A DNA stretch of 35,441 nucleotides from Winogradskyella sp. UBA3174 (GTDB lineage: Bacteria; Bacteroidota; Bacteroidia; Flavobacteriales; Flavobacteriaceae): NCBI RefSeq assembly GCF_002364335.1, contig NZ_DEXW01000054.1:42370-77810 (forward strand), given 5' to 3'. Shown piece after piece: positions 8,602 through 17,300 of the stretch. The notes under the pieces are model-generated. The model was not told where the DNA came from and did no database searches. It saw only the letters and a list, made by a program, of their open reading frames with translations. The first letter of the stretch is position 1; each line of letters begins with the position of its first letter. The translations under genes and the position numbers were made by a program.

Positions 8602-9834
8602 TTATTCTTCAAATTCTTCTCGTAGAATTCTAATAACTTCTACTATAGTTTCTTCTTCTAAATCTGTACGCTTTACTAAATCAACAACATCTTGTTCTAA
8701 AATACTTTTTGCAGTATCTAAACCAGCTTTGCTAAATTCCGCTATAACCCATGATTCAATTTCATCAGAGAATTCTTTTAATTCCACATCTTCTTCTGCA
8801 CCTTCTCTAAATACATCAATTTCATAACCTGTTAACTGACCAGCTAAACGAATGTTATGACCACCTCTACCAATTGCTTTAGAAACCTCTTCTGGCTTCA
8901 ACAAGACTTCAGCACGCATAGTCTCTTCATTTAACTTTAAAGAAGTGACTCTTGCTGGGCTTAATGCTCTCGTTACAAAAAGCTGAATGTTATTTGTGTA
9001 ATTGATTACATCGATATTTTCGTTTCCTAACTCACGTACAATTCCATGAATTCTCGATCCTTTCATACCAACACAAGCTCCTACAGGATCAATTCTATCA
9101 TCATAAGAATCTACAGCCACTTTAGCCTTTTCTCCTGGAATACGAACTACCTTTTTAACGGTAATCAAACCATCAAAAACTTCAGGAATTTCCTGCTCAA
9201 ATAATTTCTCTAAAAACAATGGTGATGTTCTAGACATCACAATCGCTGGCTTACTACCTTTTAATTCAACACTTTCAATAATTCCTCTTACATTTTCTCC
9301 TTTTCTGAAGAAATCAGAAGGTATTTGTTTATCCTTTGGAAGGATAATTTCATTACCATTATCATCTAACAAGATAATTGCTCTGTGTCTAATATGATGG
9401 ACTTCTGCAGTATATATCTCGCCTTCTAATTCCTTAAATTGCTTATATATATTTGTATTATCGTGTTCGTGAATTTTAGATATTAAGTTTTGTCTTAATG
9501 CTAAAATCGAACGTCTTCCTAAATCAATAAGTTTTACTTCTTCTGCAACATCTTCACCAACTTCAAAATCTGGTTCTATTTTTTGTGCTTCAGATAATTC
9601 AATTTCTTGATTTGGTTCTTCTACTTCACCATTTGCAACTACAATACGGTTTCTCCATATTTCTAAATCCCCTTTATCTGGGTTTATAATAATATCAAAG
9701 TTATCATCATCACCATACTTCTTCTTAAGTGCATTACGTAATACATCTTCAAGAATCGCCATCAGCGTAACTCTATCTATTAATTTATCGTCTTTAAATT
9801 CCGAAAATGATTCAATTAACGCTACATTTTCCAT
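8602..9834 (-). CDS. nusA: Transcription termination/antitermination factor NusA
   Basis: 410 residues. NusA binds RNA polymerase and nascent RNA and modulates pausing, termination and antitermination. Domains in order: N-terminal RNAP-binding domain (about 1-125, starting MENVALIESFSEFKDDK), S1 domain (about 130-200), KH1 with GMKGSRIHGIVRELG (about residues 255-270) and KH2 with GRGGHNIRLAGQLTG (about 320-335). The C-terminus is short and acidic (ends LREEFEE) and lacks the two long acidic repeats of E. coli NusA, as usual outside proteobacteria. It starts 13 bp after rimP, so it is clearly in the same transcript. Confidence 0.96.
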   Translation of the reverse strand: MENVALIESFSEFKDDKLIDRVTLMAILEDVLRNALKKKYGDDDNFDIIINPDKGDLEIWRNRIVVANGEVEEPNQEIELSEAQKIEPDFEVGEDVAEEVKLIDLGRRSILALRQNLISKIHEHDNTNIYKQFKELEGEIYTAEVHHIRHRAIILLDDNGNEIILPKDKQIPSDFFRKGENVRGIIESVELKGSKPAIVMSRTSPLFLEKLFEQEIPEVFDGLITVKKVVRIPGEKAKVAVDSYDDRIDPVGACVGMKGSRIHGIVRELGNENIDVINYTNNIQLFVTRALSPARVTSLKLNEETMRAEVLLKPEEVSKAIGRGGHNIRLAGQLTGYEIDVFREGAEEDVELKEFSDEIESWVIAEFSKAGLDTAKSILEQDVVDLVKRTDLEEETIVEVIRILREEFEE

Positions 9835-9847
9835 AATTAATCGTGAA

Positions 9848-10312
9848 TTAAAATTTTATTTTAACTTTTGCTTCTTTAATATTATCAAAAGTAATATTAG
9901 CCTCTTTTGCTACTGTTACTTTTCCTTTACCTAAAGGTTTTGGTTCTCTAGTTTTCCACTTTAAAACCACTCCTTTGTTGTTCACATCAGTAAGCTCACC
10001 TTCTAGACTTTGATTGTCTAAAGTGGTCACCTCTAGGTTTCTACCAACATGCTTTTTATATTGTCTTGGCAATGTTAAAGGTGTTGCTGCACCAGATGAC
10101 AATACCTCTAGAGAAAAATCGTACTCATCTCTGTCTATATTGTGCTCAATAGCTCTGCTAACAAACATACAATCCTCTACTAACACTCCATTATCACCAT
10201 CTATCACAACCTTAATTGCATTATCTACAGAAAAACTAAAATCTATAAGAAATAGGTCTTGTCTTTCTTCTAATGCATTTTGCAATAAGTCTTCTACCGT
10301 TTTCTTTAACAT
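9848..10312 (-). CDS. rimP: Ribosome maturation factor RimP
   Basis: 154 residues, the usual size. RimP acts in 30S subunit maturation. The N-terminal alpha/beta domain shows the family pattern of VDGDNGVLVEDCMFVSRAIE (about residues 36-55). The C-terminal SH3-like domain follows YKKHVGRNLEV (about 104-114). First gene of the rimP-nusA-infB transcript, with a good promoter at 10376-10407 and a terminator-like hairpin inside its leader. Confidence 0.93.
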   Translation of the reverse strand: MLKKTVEDLLQNALEERQDLFLIDFSFSVDNAIKVVIDGDNGVLVEDCMFVSRAIEHNIDRDEYDFSLEVLSSGAATPLTLPRQYKKHVGRNLEVTTLDNQSLEGELTDVNNKGVVLKWKTREPKPLGKGKVTVAKEANITFDNIKEAKVKIKF

Positions 10313-10320
10313 TTCTTGGT

Positions 10321-10348
10321 ATAAAAAGAGAGGACTTTTCGTCCTCTC
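10321..10348 (-). promoter_or_regulatory. Leader hairpin with U-tract upstream of rimP: candidate transcription attenuator
   Basis: On the minus strand, GAGAGGAC (10348-10341), a GAAAA loop and GTCCTCTC (10335-10328) form a perfect 8-bp stem, immediately followed by TTTTTAT. This has the form of an intrinsic terminator. It lies between the predicted rimP promoter and the rimP ATG, ending 8 bases before that ATG. There is no minus-strand gene upstream for it to terminate, so attenuation of the rimP-nusA-infB transcript is the simplest reading. Confidence 0.65.
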
Positions 10349-10375
10349 GCGTATTTATTTTAGTAAACAACGGTG

Positions 10376-10407
10376 CAAATATACGATATTTATATTGATT
10401 TCTCAAA
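10376..10407 (-). promoter_or_regulatory. Promoter of the rimP-nusA-infB operon
   Basis: On the minus strand, TTTG (10407-10404), a 20-bp spacer and TATATTTG (10383-10376) match the Bacteroidota consensus TTTG-N19/20-TAnnTTTG exactly. Transcription would start about 55-60 bases upstream of the rimP ATG, ahead of the leader hairpin. Confidence 0.75.
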
Positions 10408-10463
10408 GCTTCCTAAAGTGGAATTATTTTCATAGCTTTATAAGACTAACTAAAATCAAAAAA

Positions 10464-11288
10464 ATGAACAAAATACTAGTTCCTACCGACTTCTCTGAAC
10501 AAGCAGAGAATGCTTTAAAAGTTGCTGCAATGTTAGCAAAAAAACATAATGCCGAAATATATTTATTGCATATGATGGAAATACCAATGCAACAAATAGA
10601 CCCTATCAATGCCCACAGCGTTGTACCAGAAGCCTTATTTTTTATGAAACTAGCTCACAAAAGGTTTGAAGATCTTATGGCTAGCGACTATTTAGAAGGA
10701 ATTACCGTGTATGAAACTGTAAAGGCAGATATAACGTTTAATGAGATTAAAGATTCTTGCAAAGAATTTGAAATTGACTTAATTGTAATGGGTTCTCATG
10801 GTGCATCTGGAATAAAAGAAATGTTTGTAGGCTCTAATGCAGAGAAAGTAGTTCGCACATCTGATGTACCTGTATTAGTCATTAAGAATGAGCACACTGA
10901 TTTTAATGTTTCTAATTTTGTATTTGCTTCTGATTTTAAAAATGATAATAAAAAAACATACGAACAAGCCGTAGCTTTTGCGGAAGCTTTTGACGCTAAA
11001 ATTTATTTACTAATGGTAAATACGGCTAATAACTTCATGACAACTTATGAAGCTAACTCAAGAATCACTGATTTTATATCGAATCAAACATTTAAGAATT
11101 ACTCCATACATATTCATAATGATACTTCTGTTGAGAATGGAGTCTTGAATTTCTCTAAAGACATTGATGCTGATTTAATTGGTATTAGCACTCACGGACG
11201 CCAAGGTATAGCTCACTTTTTTAACGGTAGCTTAAGTGAAGATTTAGTAAACCACTCGAAACGTCCTGTGATTACGTTTAAGATTTAA
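10464..11288 (+). CDS. Universal stress protein, two tandem UspA domains
   Basis: 274 residues from the ATG at 10464. The frame is open further upstream, but that part is antisense to rimP, and MNKILVPTDFSEQAENAL is the standard UspA opening. Domain 1 (about 1-147) contains the ATP-binding pattern G-x2-G-x9-G-S (Gly 110, Gly 113, Gly 123, Ser 124). Domain 2 (about 150-274) has a related STHGRQGIAHFFNGS segment, but the first glycine position is altered, so nucleotide binding there is less certain. Cytoplasmic; its partner is unknown. It is divergent from rimP and ends at a strong terminator shared with the tRNA-Gln gene. Confidence 0.92.
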   Translation: MNKILVPTDFSEQAENALKVAAMLAKKHNAEIYLLHMMEIPMQQIDPINAHSVVPEALFFMKLAHKRFEDLMASDYLEGITVYETVKADITFNEIKDSCKEFEIDLIVMGSHGASGIKEMFVGSNAEKVVRTSDVPVLVIKNEHTDFNVSNFVFASDFKNDNKKTYEQAVAFAEAFDAKIYLLMVNTANNFMTTYEANSRITDFISNQTFKNYSIHIHNDTSVENGVLNFSKDIDADLIGISTHGRQGIAHFFNGSLSEDLVNHSKRPVITFKI

Positions 11289-11308
11289 ATGCCTTAAATA
11301 AAACGCAT

Positions 11309-11343
11309 AAAAAAATCCTAATCAAAGCTGATTAGGATTTTTT
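11309..11343. terminator. Bidirectional terminator between the universal stress gene and tRNA-Gln
   Basis: A perfect inverted repeat ATCCTAATCA (11315-11324), AAGC loop, TGATTAGGAT (11329-11338), flanked by A-runs on the left and T-runs on the right. It can end the plus-strand universal stress transcript and, on the minus strand, the tRNA transcript, whose 3' end is 2 bases away. Confidence 0.9.
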
Positions 11344-11344
11344 G

Positions 11345-11417
11345 TTGGCCCACTAGGTTTCGAACCTAGACTCTTCTGCACCAAAAACAGATGTGTTACC
11401 AGTTACACCATAGGCCA
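11345..11417 (-). tRNA. tRNA-Gln (anticodon UUG)
   Basis: The 73-nt minus-strand sequence folds into a full cloverleaf: acceptor TGGCCTA/TGGGCCA, D stem GTGT/ACAC, anticodon stem TCTGT/GCAGA around loop TTTTGGT (anticodon TTG at 11384-11382), and T stem CTAGG/CCTAG with loop TTCGAAA. The discriminator base is A, and CCA is not encoded. The gene has its own consensus promoter upstream and a terminator directly downstream, so it is a single-gene transcript. Confidence 0.95.
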
Positions 11418-11435
11418 ATCTTGTAAACAAGTTTG

Positions 11436-11466
11436 CAAATTTATAACAAAGTTTCACTTGAACAAA
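11436..11466 (-). promoter_or_regulatory. Promoter of tRNA-Gln
   Basis: On the minus strand, TTTG (11466-11463), a 19-bp spacer and TAAATTTG (11443-11436) fit the Bacteroidota -33/-7 consensus. The -7 element ends 18 bp before the mature tRNA 5' end. Confidence 0.7.
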
Positions 11467-11568
11467 AAAAAACAAGAAAATAATTGAAATTACTTAACGT
11501 TAACTTAAAAACGTAGGCAATACCGTAATAATTAGTAAATTCGCCTGCGTTAACAATTTAAGTTTTTC

Positions 11569-14500
11569 ATGACAGATTTTAACTTTAAAAAGTGGAATAC
11601 CATTTTAGGATGGGTCGCTTTCTCTATAGCATTTGTAGTATATGCTCTTACCATCGAACCAACTGTAAGCTTTTGGGATGCTGGTGAATATATTTTAACA
11701 TCTTCTAAATTACAAGTTGGCCATCCACCAGGAGCACCACTTTTTCAGATGATGGGAGCTTTTTTCTCAATTTTTGCTTTAGAACCTTCACAAATAGGAA
11801 TGATAATGAATATGATGAGTGCTGTTTCTAGTGCTTTCACTATTCTTTTTATGTTTTGGACTATAAGTATCCTACTTGTTAAGCTAGTGAACTACAAAAA
11901 AGATTCTAACCCAAATAATGCTCATGCCATTCTAGGAAGTGCTTTAGTTGGTAGTTTAGCCTTTACATTTACAGATTCATTTTGGTTTAACGCAGTTGAA
12001 ACAGAAGTCTATGCAATGGCCACGCTAATTATGGCTGCAATGTTTTATTTAGCATTACGTTGGGAACAAGACATGCACAAACCTAGAGGGAATCGCTGGC
12101 TAATATTAATTGCTTTTGTTATTGGTCTTTCTTTTGGTGTTCATTTTATGGGCTTATTAACTATACCTGCTATTGGTCTTATTTATTATTTCAAAAATTA
12201 TAAAACGGTTACTGTTAAAGGTTTTATTATTGCGAACATACTTTCTGCAGCAATACTACTTTTTATATTTAAATTATTACTACCATCTACACTCGCACTT
12301 TTTGGATACCTAGAAGTGTTTTTTGTGAATTCTTTCGGATTACCATTTAACTCTGGAACTATAATAACAGCATTACTTGTAATTTCACTTTTCTATTTTG
12401 GCTTAAACTATACTCGTAAAAAAGGCTTAAAGCACATTAATACTTTAGTCTTATGTCTCATGTTTATTTTTATTGGATTTTCTTCTTGGATGATGTTACC
12501 AATTAGAGCTAATGCAAATGTTGTAATAAATGAAAATGACCCTTCTGATGCTAGAGAATTATTAGCGTATTATAATTTGGAACAATATCCTGAAACACAT
12601 TTGTTTTTTGGTCCTCAGTTTACAGAACTTTATTCAGGTCAAGACGAAAAAGAGGCGTTTGTTGATGACAAGAAAAACTACGAGCGTGATGAGAAAACTG
12701 GTAAATATATTATAATCAATGATTGGGAAGATAGCAAGCAAAATTATAATCATGAGCATGCATCTGTTTTACCAAGAATGTGGAGTAGTGATCATGCCAA
12801 AAATTATATGATGTTTACTGGTCTAATTGATTTTAAGGTAGACCCAAGTTTTCAAACTAGCCAATATAATGAAGCATTTAATGCAGGTCTAACCGAAGAA
12901 CAAGCGCAACAATATGCGATGCAACAAAAAAGGCAGATTGACCAAGTCGTTAACGATTTTAGAATGCGTATAGCTCAAGGTGAGATAGATTACGAAGACT
13001 ATGATAAATTTCTAAGAAATTATGGGCAACAATATTTAGAAATCGAAAAACCTTCTTCTATTGATAATATTATGTACATGTTTCAATACCAATTTGGCTA
13101 TATGTACTGGCGATATTTTATGTGGAATTTTACCGGAAGACAAAACGATGTTCAAGGAAAATATGACGATTTTAATGGTAATTGGATTTCTGGAATTAGT
13201 GCTATTGATGCATTACATATTGGCATTTCTCAAGATAATTTACCAACAGATGTTTTAGAAAATAAAGCTAGAAACACTTATTATTTTATACCACTCTTAT
13301 TAGGTTTAGTTGGTTTTTTCTTTTTATTGTATAGTGATGCAAAACGATTCTGGGTATTACTTGTATTCTTTCTACTAACTGGTATAGCCATACAGTTTTA
13401 CACCAATGTTAGACCTTTTGAACCGAGAGAACGAGATTATTCTGTAGTAGGTTCGTTTTATGTCTTTGCTATTTGGATAGGTTTTGGTGTCTATGCCATA
13501 TATGACCTTTTAAGGTCTCATCTTAACACAAAACTTTTAGCACCTGTAATTACATTAGCATGTCTAATTATTGTACCTGGTATTTTAGCAGCAAATAATT
13601 GGGATGATCATGATAGGTCTGGTAAGTATACTGCAAATGCTATGGCAAGAAAGTATTTAGAATCTTGTGCTCCAAATGCTATATTATTTACTATCGGTGA
13701 TAATGATTCTTTCCCTCTATGGTACTTGCAAGAAATTGAAGGAGTACGAACAGATGTTAGAGTTGTTAATACAAGTCTTTTTCAGACAGATTGGTATATT
13801 GACCAAATGAAACGAAAAGCTTATGAAAGTGACCCTATACCTTCACAACTAACGCATGAGCAATATAGAGCTGGTACAAGAGACATAATTATATATAGAG
13901 AAATAACAGATAAGATTGCTAGTGATACCTTAGACATAAAGTCGTTTATGGATTTTGTATCTAGCGACAAACCAAGTACAAAAGTTAAATACATTGTTGA
14001 AAAATTTAACGAAGATCCAAGACGATATCCTAAGTATTTATTAAATACCAATTATTTCCCTACCAAAAACATCAGTATTCCTGTAAATAAAGATATGGTT
14101 CTTAAAAACGGTATTGTAAACCCTAAAGATGCAGATAAAATAGAGGATACGCTTTATGCAAAAATTGGAACAAGTTCTATTTACAAGAATCGCTTATTAA
14201 TGTTAGACATTGTAGCCAATAACAATTGGGAAAGACCTATTTATTTTACTGGTGGTGCATTTGGTGCTGAAGATTATATTTGGCTAAAAGATTATTTACA
14301 GTTAGACGGAATGTGCTACAAGTTAGTCCCAATAAAAACTGCTGTTGATAGAGCAAACCCTTATGATATGGGTCGCGTTGATGCTGATTTAATGTATGAA
14401 AAAATAAAGACCTGGGATTGGGGAGGCAGTGGTGAAGAAATTTATCACGATATAGAAACCAGGAGAAACAGCATCACCTACAGAGGTAATATTGCGCGTT

Positions 14501-14970
14501 TAATCGAACAACTTATTAACGAAGACAAACTTGATAAAGCGGAAGAAATGGCAGATTTAGCTATGGCAAAAATGCCTACGGATAAATTTGGATTCTACTC
14601 ACTATTAGAGCCTTATATAAGTGCTTACTATGAAGTTGGGAACACTGAAAAAGGACGAAAATTATATAAAGACGTCACTAAGAAGTATCAAGAAAATTTG
14701 AGTTATTTAAGTGAGCTTTCTCTAAAAAATCAAGACCGTTTAATAGAAGAAATATATACCGATATACAACGCTACAGAGCATTAGTAGACATCTTAGTTA
14801 TTTATAATGATGAAGAATTTGCGCTAGATGAAACTAAAAAATTCAATAGCTACTTAAAGTTGTTTGACCCGTTAATGGGACCAGCACAAGAAGAAACACC
14901 TGTTATACCAAAAGATTTAGACATTAATTCAATATTAAGGGATAGTACAGCGATTTCACCCGAAAACTAA
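11569..14970 (+). CDS. DUF2723 (TMEM260-like) multipass membrane protein, candidate protein O-mannosyltransferase
   Basis: 1133 residues. The N-terminal half is a polytopic membrane domain: helices at about 12-28, 75-105, 120-155, 170-245 and 260-315, with more around 570-650. The first extracytoplasmic loop holds SFWDAGEY (Asp 37, Glu 40), placed like the acidic catalytic motif of GT-C glycosyltransferases. The rest is soluble: a region with FTIGDNDSFPLWYLQ (about 705-720) and a C-terminal helical, TPR-like part (about 985-1110). Family knowledge: DUF2723 is related to eukaryotic TMEM260, a protein O-mannosyltransferase, and flavobacteria O-glycosylate exported proteins. The enzymatic role is therefore an inference. 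It is followed after 3 bp by a polysaccharide deacetylase gene, so the two are probably co-transcribed. Confidence 0.8.
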   Translation: MTDFNFKKWNTILGWVAFSIAFVVYALTIEPTVSFWDAGEYILTSSKLQVGHPPGAPLFQMMGAFFSIFALEPSQIGMIMNMMSAVSSAFTILFMFWTISILLVKLVNYKKDSNPNNAHAILGSALVGSLAFTFTDSFWFNAVETEVYAMATLIMAAMFYLALRWEQDMHKPRGNRWLILIAFVIGLSFGVHFMGLLTIPAIGLIYYFKNYKTVTVKGFIIANILSAAILLFIFKLLLPSTLALFGYLEVFFVNSFGLPFNSGTIITALLVISLFYFGLNYTRKKGLKHINTLVLCLMFIFIGFSSWMMLPIRANANVVINENDPSDARELLAYYNLEQYPETHLFFGPQFTELYSGQDEKEAFVDDKKNYERDEKTGKYIIINDWEDSKQNYNHEHASVLPRMWSSDHAKNYMMFTGLIDFKVDPSFQTSQYNEAFNAGLTEEQAQQYAMQQKRQIDQVVNDFRMRIAQGEIDYEDYDKFLRNYGQQYLEIEKPSSIDNIMYMFQYQFGYMYWRYFMWNFTGRQNDVQGKYDDFNGNWISGISAIDALHIGISQDNLPTDVLENKARNTYYFIPLLLGLVGFFFLLYSDAKRFWVLLVFFLLTGIAIQFYTNVRPFEPRERDYSVVGSFYVFAIWIGFGVYAIYDLLRSHLNTKLLAPVITLACLIIVPGILAANNWDDHDRSGKYTANAMARKYLESCAPNAILFTIGDNDSFPLWYLQEIEGVRTDVRVVNTSLFQTDWYIDQMKRKAYESDPIPSQLTHEQYRAGTRDIIIYREITDKIASDTLDIKSFMDFVSSDKPSTKVKYIVEKFNEDPRRYPKYLLNTNYFPTKNISIPVNKDMVLKNGIVNPKDADKIEDTLYAKIGTSSIYKNRLLMLDIVANNNWERPIYFTGGAFGAEDYIWLKDYLQLDGMCYKLVPIKTAVDRANPYDMGRVDADLMYEKIKTWDWGGSGEEIYHDIETRRNSITYRGNIARLIEQLINEDKLDKAEEMADLAMAKMPTDKFGFYSLLEPYISAYYEVGNTEKGRKLYKDVTKKYQENLSYLSELSLKNQDRLIEEIYTDIQRYRALVDILVIYNDEEFALDETKKFNSYLKLFDPLMGPAQEETPVIPKDLDINSILRDSTAISPEN

Positions 14971-14973
14971 ACC

Positions 14974-15612
14974 ATGCAAATTATTCCGGCAAAAACTCCT
15001 GGTTTTGTAAAGACATTATTTCCAAATTTTGTCTGGAATATCAACACGGATAAAAAAGAAATATATCTCACTTTTGATGACGGTCCAACAGTAGAAATTA
15101 CAGATTGGGTACTTCAAACTTTAAAAGGTTTTGAAGCTAAAGCCACCTTCTTCTGTATTGGTAATAATATTGAAAAGTATCCTGAAATATTTCAAAATAT
15201 AATTACTGAAGGTCATTCTATTGGAAATCATACTTACAATCATTTAAAAGGTTGGAAGCATAAAACTAAAGTTTACTTCAAAGATGTTTTAAAAACTGAA
15301 AAGATTATCAATAAATTTAAGACTGGCACTTCCACTCCTTTGTTTAGACCACCTTACGGCAAGTTTAAAAACAAGCAAAGCAAAAAACTACTAGAATTAG
15401 GTTATCGGATTATATTGTGGGATGTTTTATCATATGATTGGGATAAATCGGTAAGCGAAGAAGCTTGCTTAAATAATGTGGTTTCTGCAGCAAAGCAAGG
15501 CAGTATTATTGTGTTTCATGATAGCATAAAAGCATCACGAAATTTAAAATATGTATTACCTAAAGTTTTAGAGTATTATACTGAAAAAGGCTACAAATTT
15601 AAAGCCTTATAA
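14974..15612 (+). CDS. Polysaccharide deacetylase family protein (NodB homology domain)
   Basis: 212 residues. It has the carbohydrate esterase 4 motifs: TFDDGP (catalytic base and metal Asp 35-36), the metal pair in NHTYNH (His 86, His 90), RPPYG (125-129) and a late FHDS with His 182. Such enzymes remove N- or O-acetyl groups from chitooligomers, peptidoglycan or other glycans using a divalent metal. No signal peptide or membrane helix is visible, which is unusual for a wall-acting enzyme and suggests a cytoplasmic substrate or non-classical location. It starts 3 bp after the DUF2723 gene and ends 1 bp from the stop of the convergent thioredoxin-like gene. The substrate cannot be told from sequence. 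Confidence 0.9.
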   Translation: MQIIPAKTPGFVKTLFPNFVWNINTDKKEIYLTFDDGPTVEITDWVLQTLKGFEAKATFFCIGNNIEKYPEIFQNIITEGHSIGNHTYNHLKGWKHKTKVYFKDVLKTEKIINKFKTGTSTPLFRPPYGKFKNKQSKKLLELGYRIILWDVLSYDWDKSVSEEACLNNVVSAAKQGSIIVFHDSIKASRNLKYVLPKVLEYYTEKGYKFKAL

Positions 15613-15613
15613 A

Positions 15614-15910
15614 CTAAACGTATTCTTGAATAATTCCGATTAATGTATTAGCATCTTGTTCACCACTATGGCGCCACTTCATTTCTCCATTTTTGTAGAT
15701 AATCAAAGTCGGCAATCCTTTAACACGCAGTGCTTCTGCTAATTCTTTATTTTTACTTACATCAATTTTAATAACTTTGGCTTTATCACCCAAAGCCGCA
15801 GCTACATCTCTTAGCACAGGATGCATTGCAACAGACTGATCATTTAATTCTTTATAGAAGTCTAATAGAACAGGTATATCTGTGTCTATTAATTCCCCAA
15901 ATTTTGACAT
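15614..15910 (-). CDS. Thioredoxin-like protein lacking the CXXC active site
   Basis: 98 residues with a recognisable thioredoxin fold. The strand before the active site (VLLDFYKEL, 14-22) is present, the cis-proline loop is kept (KGLPTLIIYKNGE, Pro 67), and the C-terminal helix follows. Where thioredoxin has WCGPC this protein has NDQS (residues 23-26), and it contains no cysteine at all. It therefore cannot act as a dithiol reductase; a binding or chaperone-like role is possible. It has no signal peptide. It is a single gene, convergent with the deacetylase. A TAGGTTTG element at 15940-15947 on the minus strand may be its promoter. I recall similar cysteine-less proteins in other flavobacteria, so this is probably not decay. 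Confidence 0.85.
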   Translation of the reverse strand: MSKFGELIDTDIPVLLDFYKELNDQSVAMHPVLRDVAAALGDKAKVIKIDVSKNKELAEALRVKGLPTLIIYKNGEMKWRHSGEQDANTLIGIIQEYV

Positions 15911-15939
15911 ACGTTATTGTTTTAGACAAACGTGTTATA

Positions 15940-15947
15940 CAAACCTA
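15940..15947 (-). promoter_or_regulatory. Possible -7 promoter element for the thioredoxin-like gene
   Basis: The minus strand reads TAGGTTTG, matching TAnnTTTG, about 30 bp upstream of the ATG at 15910. No convincing -33 TTTG is present at the right distance. Confidence 0.35.
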
Positions 15948-16016
15948 CATAAAATTTTGATAAAAAATTTTAATAAGTTCATTACTAGTGTTATAAAAAT
16001 ACGCAATTCTTAACAA

Positions 16017-17267
16017 TTACGCCTCTTTCTTTCCTTTTTTGAGTTCTATTACAGTAATTTCAGGCCAAATTCCAACACGACCAGGGAAAGCTAAATAACC
16101 AAATCCTCTATTCACATTTATATATTGACCTAATTCCTTATAAATTCCAGCCCAATGTTTATACCTCCATTTTACAGGACTCCATTTAAACCAACCCGGA
16201 ATTTCTATGCCAAATTGCATTCCATGTGTATGACCACTTAATGTTAAATGGTAATGGTAAGCATCGTTAATAACCTCTTCATTCCAATGGCTTGGATCAT
16301 GACTCATAAGAATTTTAAAATCATCTTTATCAACTTTACTGGCAGCCATTTTTAAATCACCCGCTTTTTTAAAACCTCCTATTCCCCAATTTTCTACTCC
16401 TACTAAAGCAATCCGTTCGCCGTTTTTTTCTATAAAACGATTTTCGTTTAATAACAAATCAAAACCAATGTCTTTTTGAAGTATTTTTAAGTCCTCAAGA
16501 TTCTGCTTTTTTTCATCTTCAGAATCCCAACTTACATAATCACCATAATCATGATTTCCTAAAACAGAAAATAAACCGTCCTTTGCCTTTAATTTTTTAA
16601 ATATATCTATAAAAGGTTCCATTTCACTGGCCTTATTATTTACCATATCACCAGTAAATAATATGACATCAGATTTCTGCTCATTAATTAAATCAATTGC
16701 ATAACTCACCTTTTCAATATTATCAAAACTACCAGAGTGTACATCACTTATTTGAGTTAATTTATAACCATCAAAAGCGCTTGGCAAATCTTCAAAATAT
16801 AAGGTGTATTTTAAAACTTTAAAATTGTACTTTCCTTTGTACATTCCATATAATATAGAAGCAAATGGAATAGCTGCAATACCGAGTGCTATCTGACTAA
16901 CAAATTTTCGTCGTTCAGGAATATGGTTAATCTTATTGCCCTCTCCATTATCTTGCATAAAATAACTATACAATCCTTGTGGTATTCTTAAAACATCTTC
17001 ACCAAATAGTATTGCAATTAGCACTAGCTTGGGGACAACTAAAGCGATTAATAATCCAATCGCGAAAGAGTTTTCTTGAGAAAAACCATTACTTCGGTTA
17101 AAACTATAAAACTGAATTATAAAGTTACCAATTATAGCGATAGTGAATAGCCAATAAATTGCATACCACCAATTACTTTTTGTAACTGTTCTAAGAGATT
17201 GAAAAGCATAAAAATCTGCTATTCCTAACACAATAATAAAAATTATCCAACGGATCATATACAACAA
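16017..17267 (-). CDS. Membrane-anchored metallophosphoesterase (YkuE/calcineurin type)
   Basis: 416 residues. Three hydrophobic helices near the N-terminus (about 4-22, 34-53, 66-88) precede an ERRKFVSQ stretch and a fourth hydrophobic segment (about 122-142). The calcineurin-like phosphoesterase domain follows, with all metal-binding motifs: SDVHSG (Asp 175, His 177), GDMVNN (Asp 207), GNHDY (Asn 238, His 239), a later SHDPSHW and GHTHG. The helices suggest inner-membrane anchoring with the enzyme domain following the last segment. Related YkuE/YaeI-type enzymes hydrolyse phosphodiesters, possibly of lipids such as UDP-diacylglucosamine, but the substrate here is unknown. It lies 33 bp after the beta-mannosidase gene on the same strand and may share its transcript. 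An alternative start is Met 4. Confidence 0.88.
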   Translation of the reverse strand: MLYMIRWIIFIIVLGIADFYAFQSLRTVTKSNWWYAIYWLFTIAIIGNFIIQFYSFNRSNGFSQENSFAIGLLIALVVPKLVLIAILFGEDVLRIPQGLYSYFMQDNGEGNKINHIPERRKFVSQIALGIAAIPFASILYGMYKGKYNFKVLKYTLYFEDLPSAFDGYKLTQISDVHSGSFDNIEKVSYAIDLINEQKSDVILFTGDMVNNKASEMEPFIDIFKKLKAKDGLFSVLGNHDYGDYVSWDSEDEKKQNLEDLKILQKDIGFDLLLNENRFIEKNGERIALVGVENWGIGGFKKAGDLKMAASKVDKDDFKILMSHDPSHWNEEVINDAYHYHLTLSGHTHGMQFGIEIPGWFKWSPVKWRYKHWAGIYKELGQYINVNRGFGYLAFPGRVGIWPEITVIELKKGKKEA

Positions 17268-17300
17268 TTAAAGGTTAAAGATACTAATACAGTCTACTCC

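Noticed and set aside
10321..10348. Ordinary terminator of an upstream gene
   Set aside because: The next gene upstream on the minus strand is the tRNA-Gln, about 1 kb away with its own terminator.
10014..10463. Long N-terminal extension of the universal stress protein frame
   Set aside because: It is antisense to rimP; the family start MNKILVPTDF at 10464 follows a normal intergenic region.
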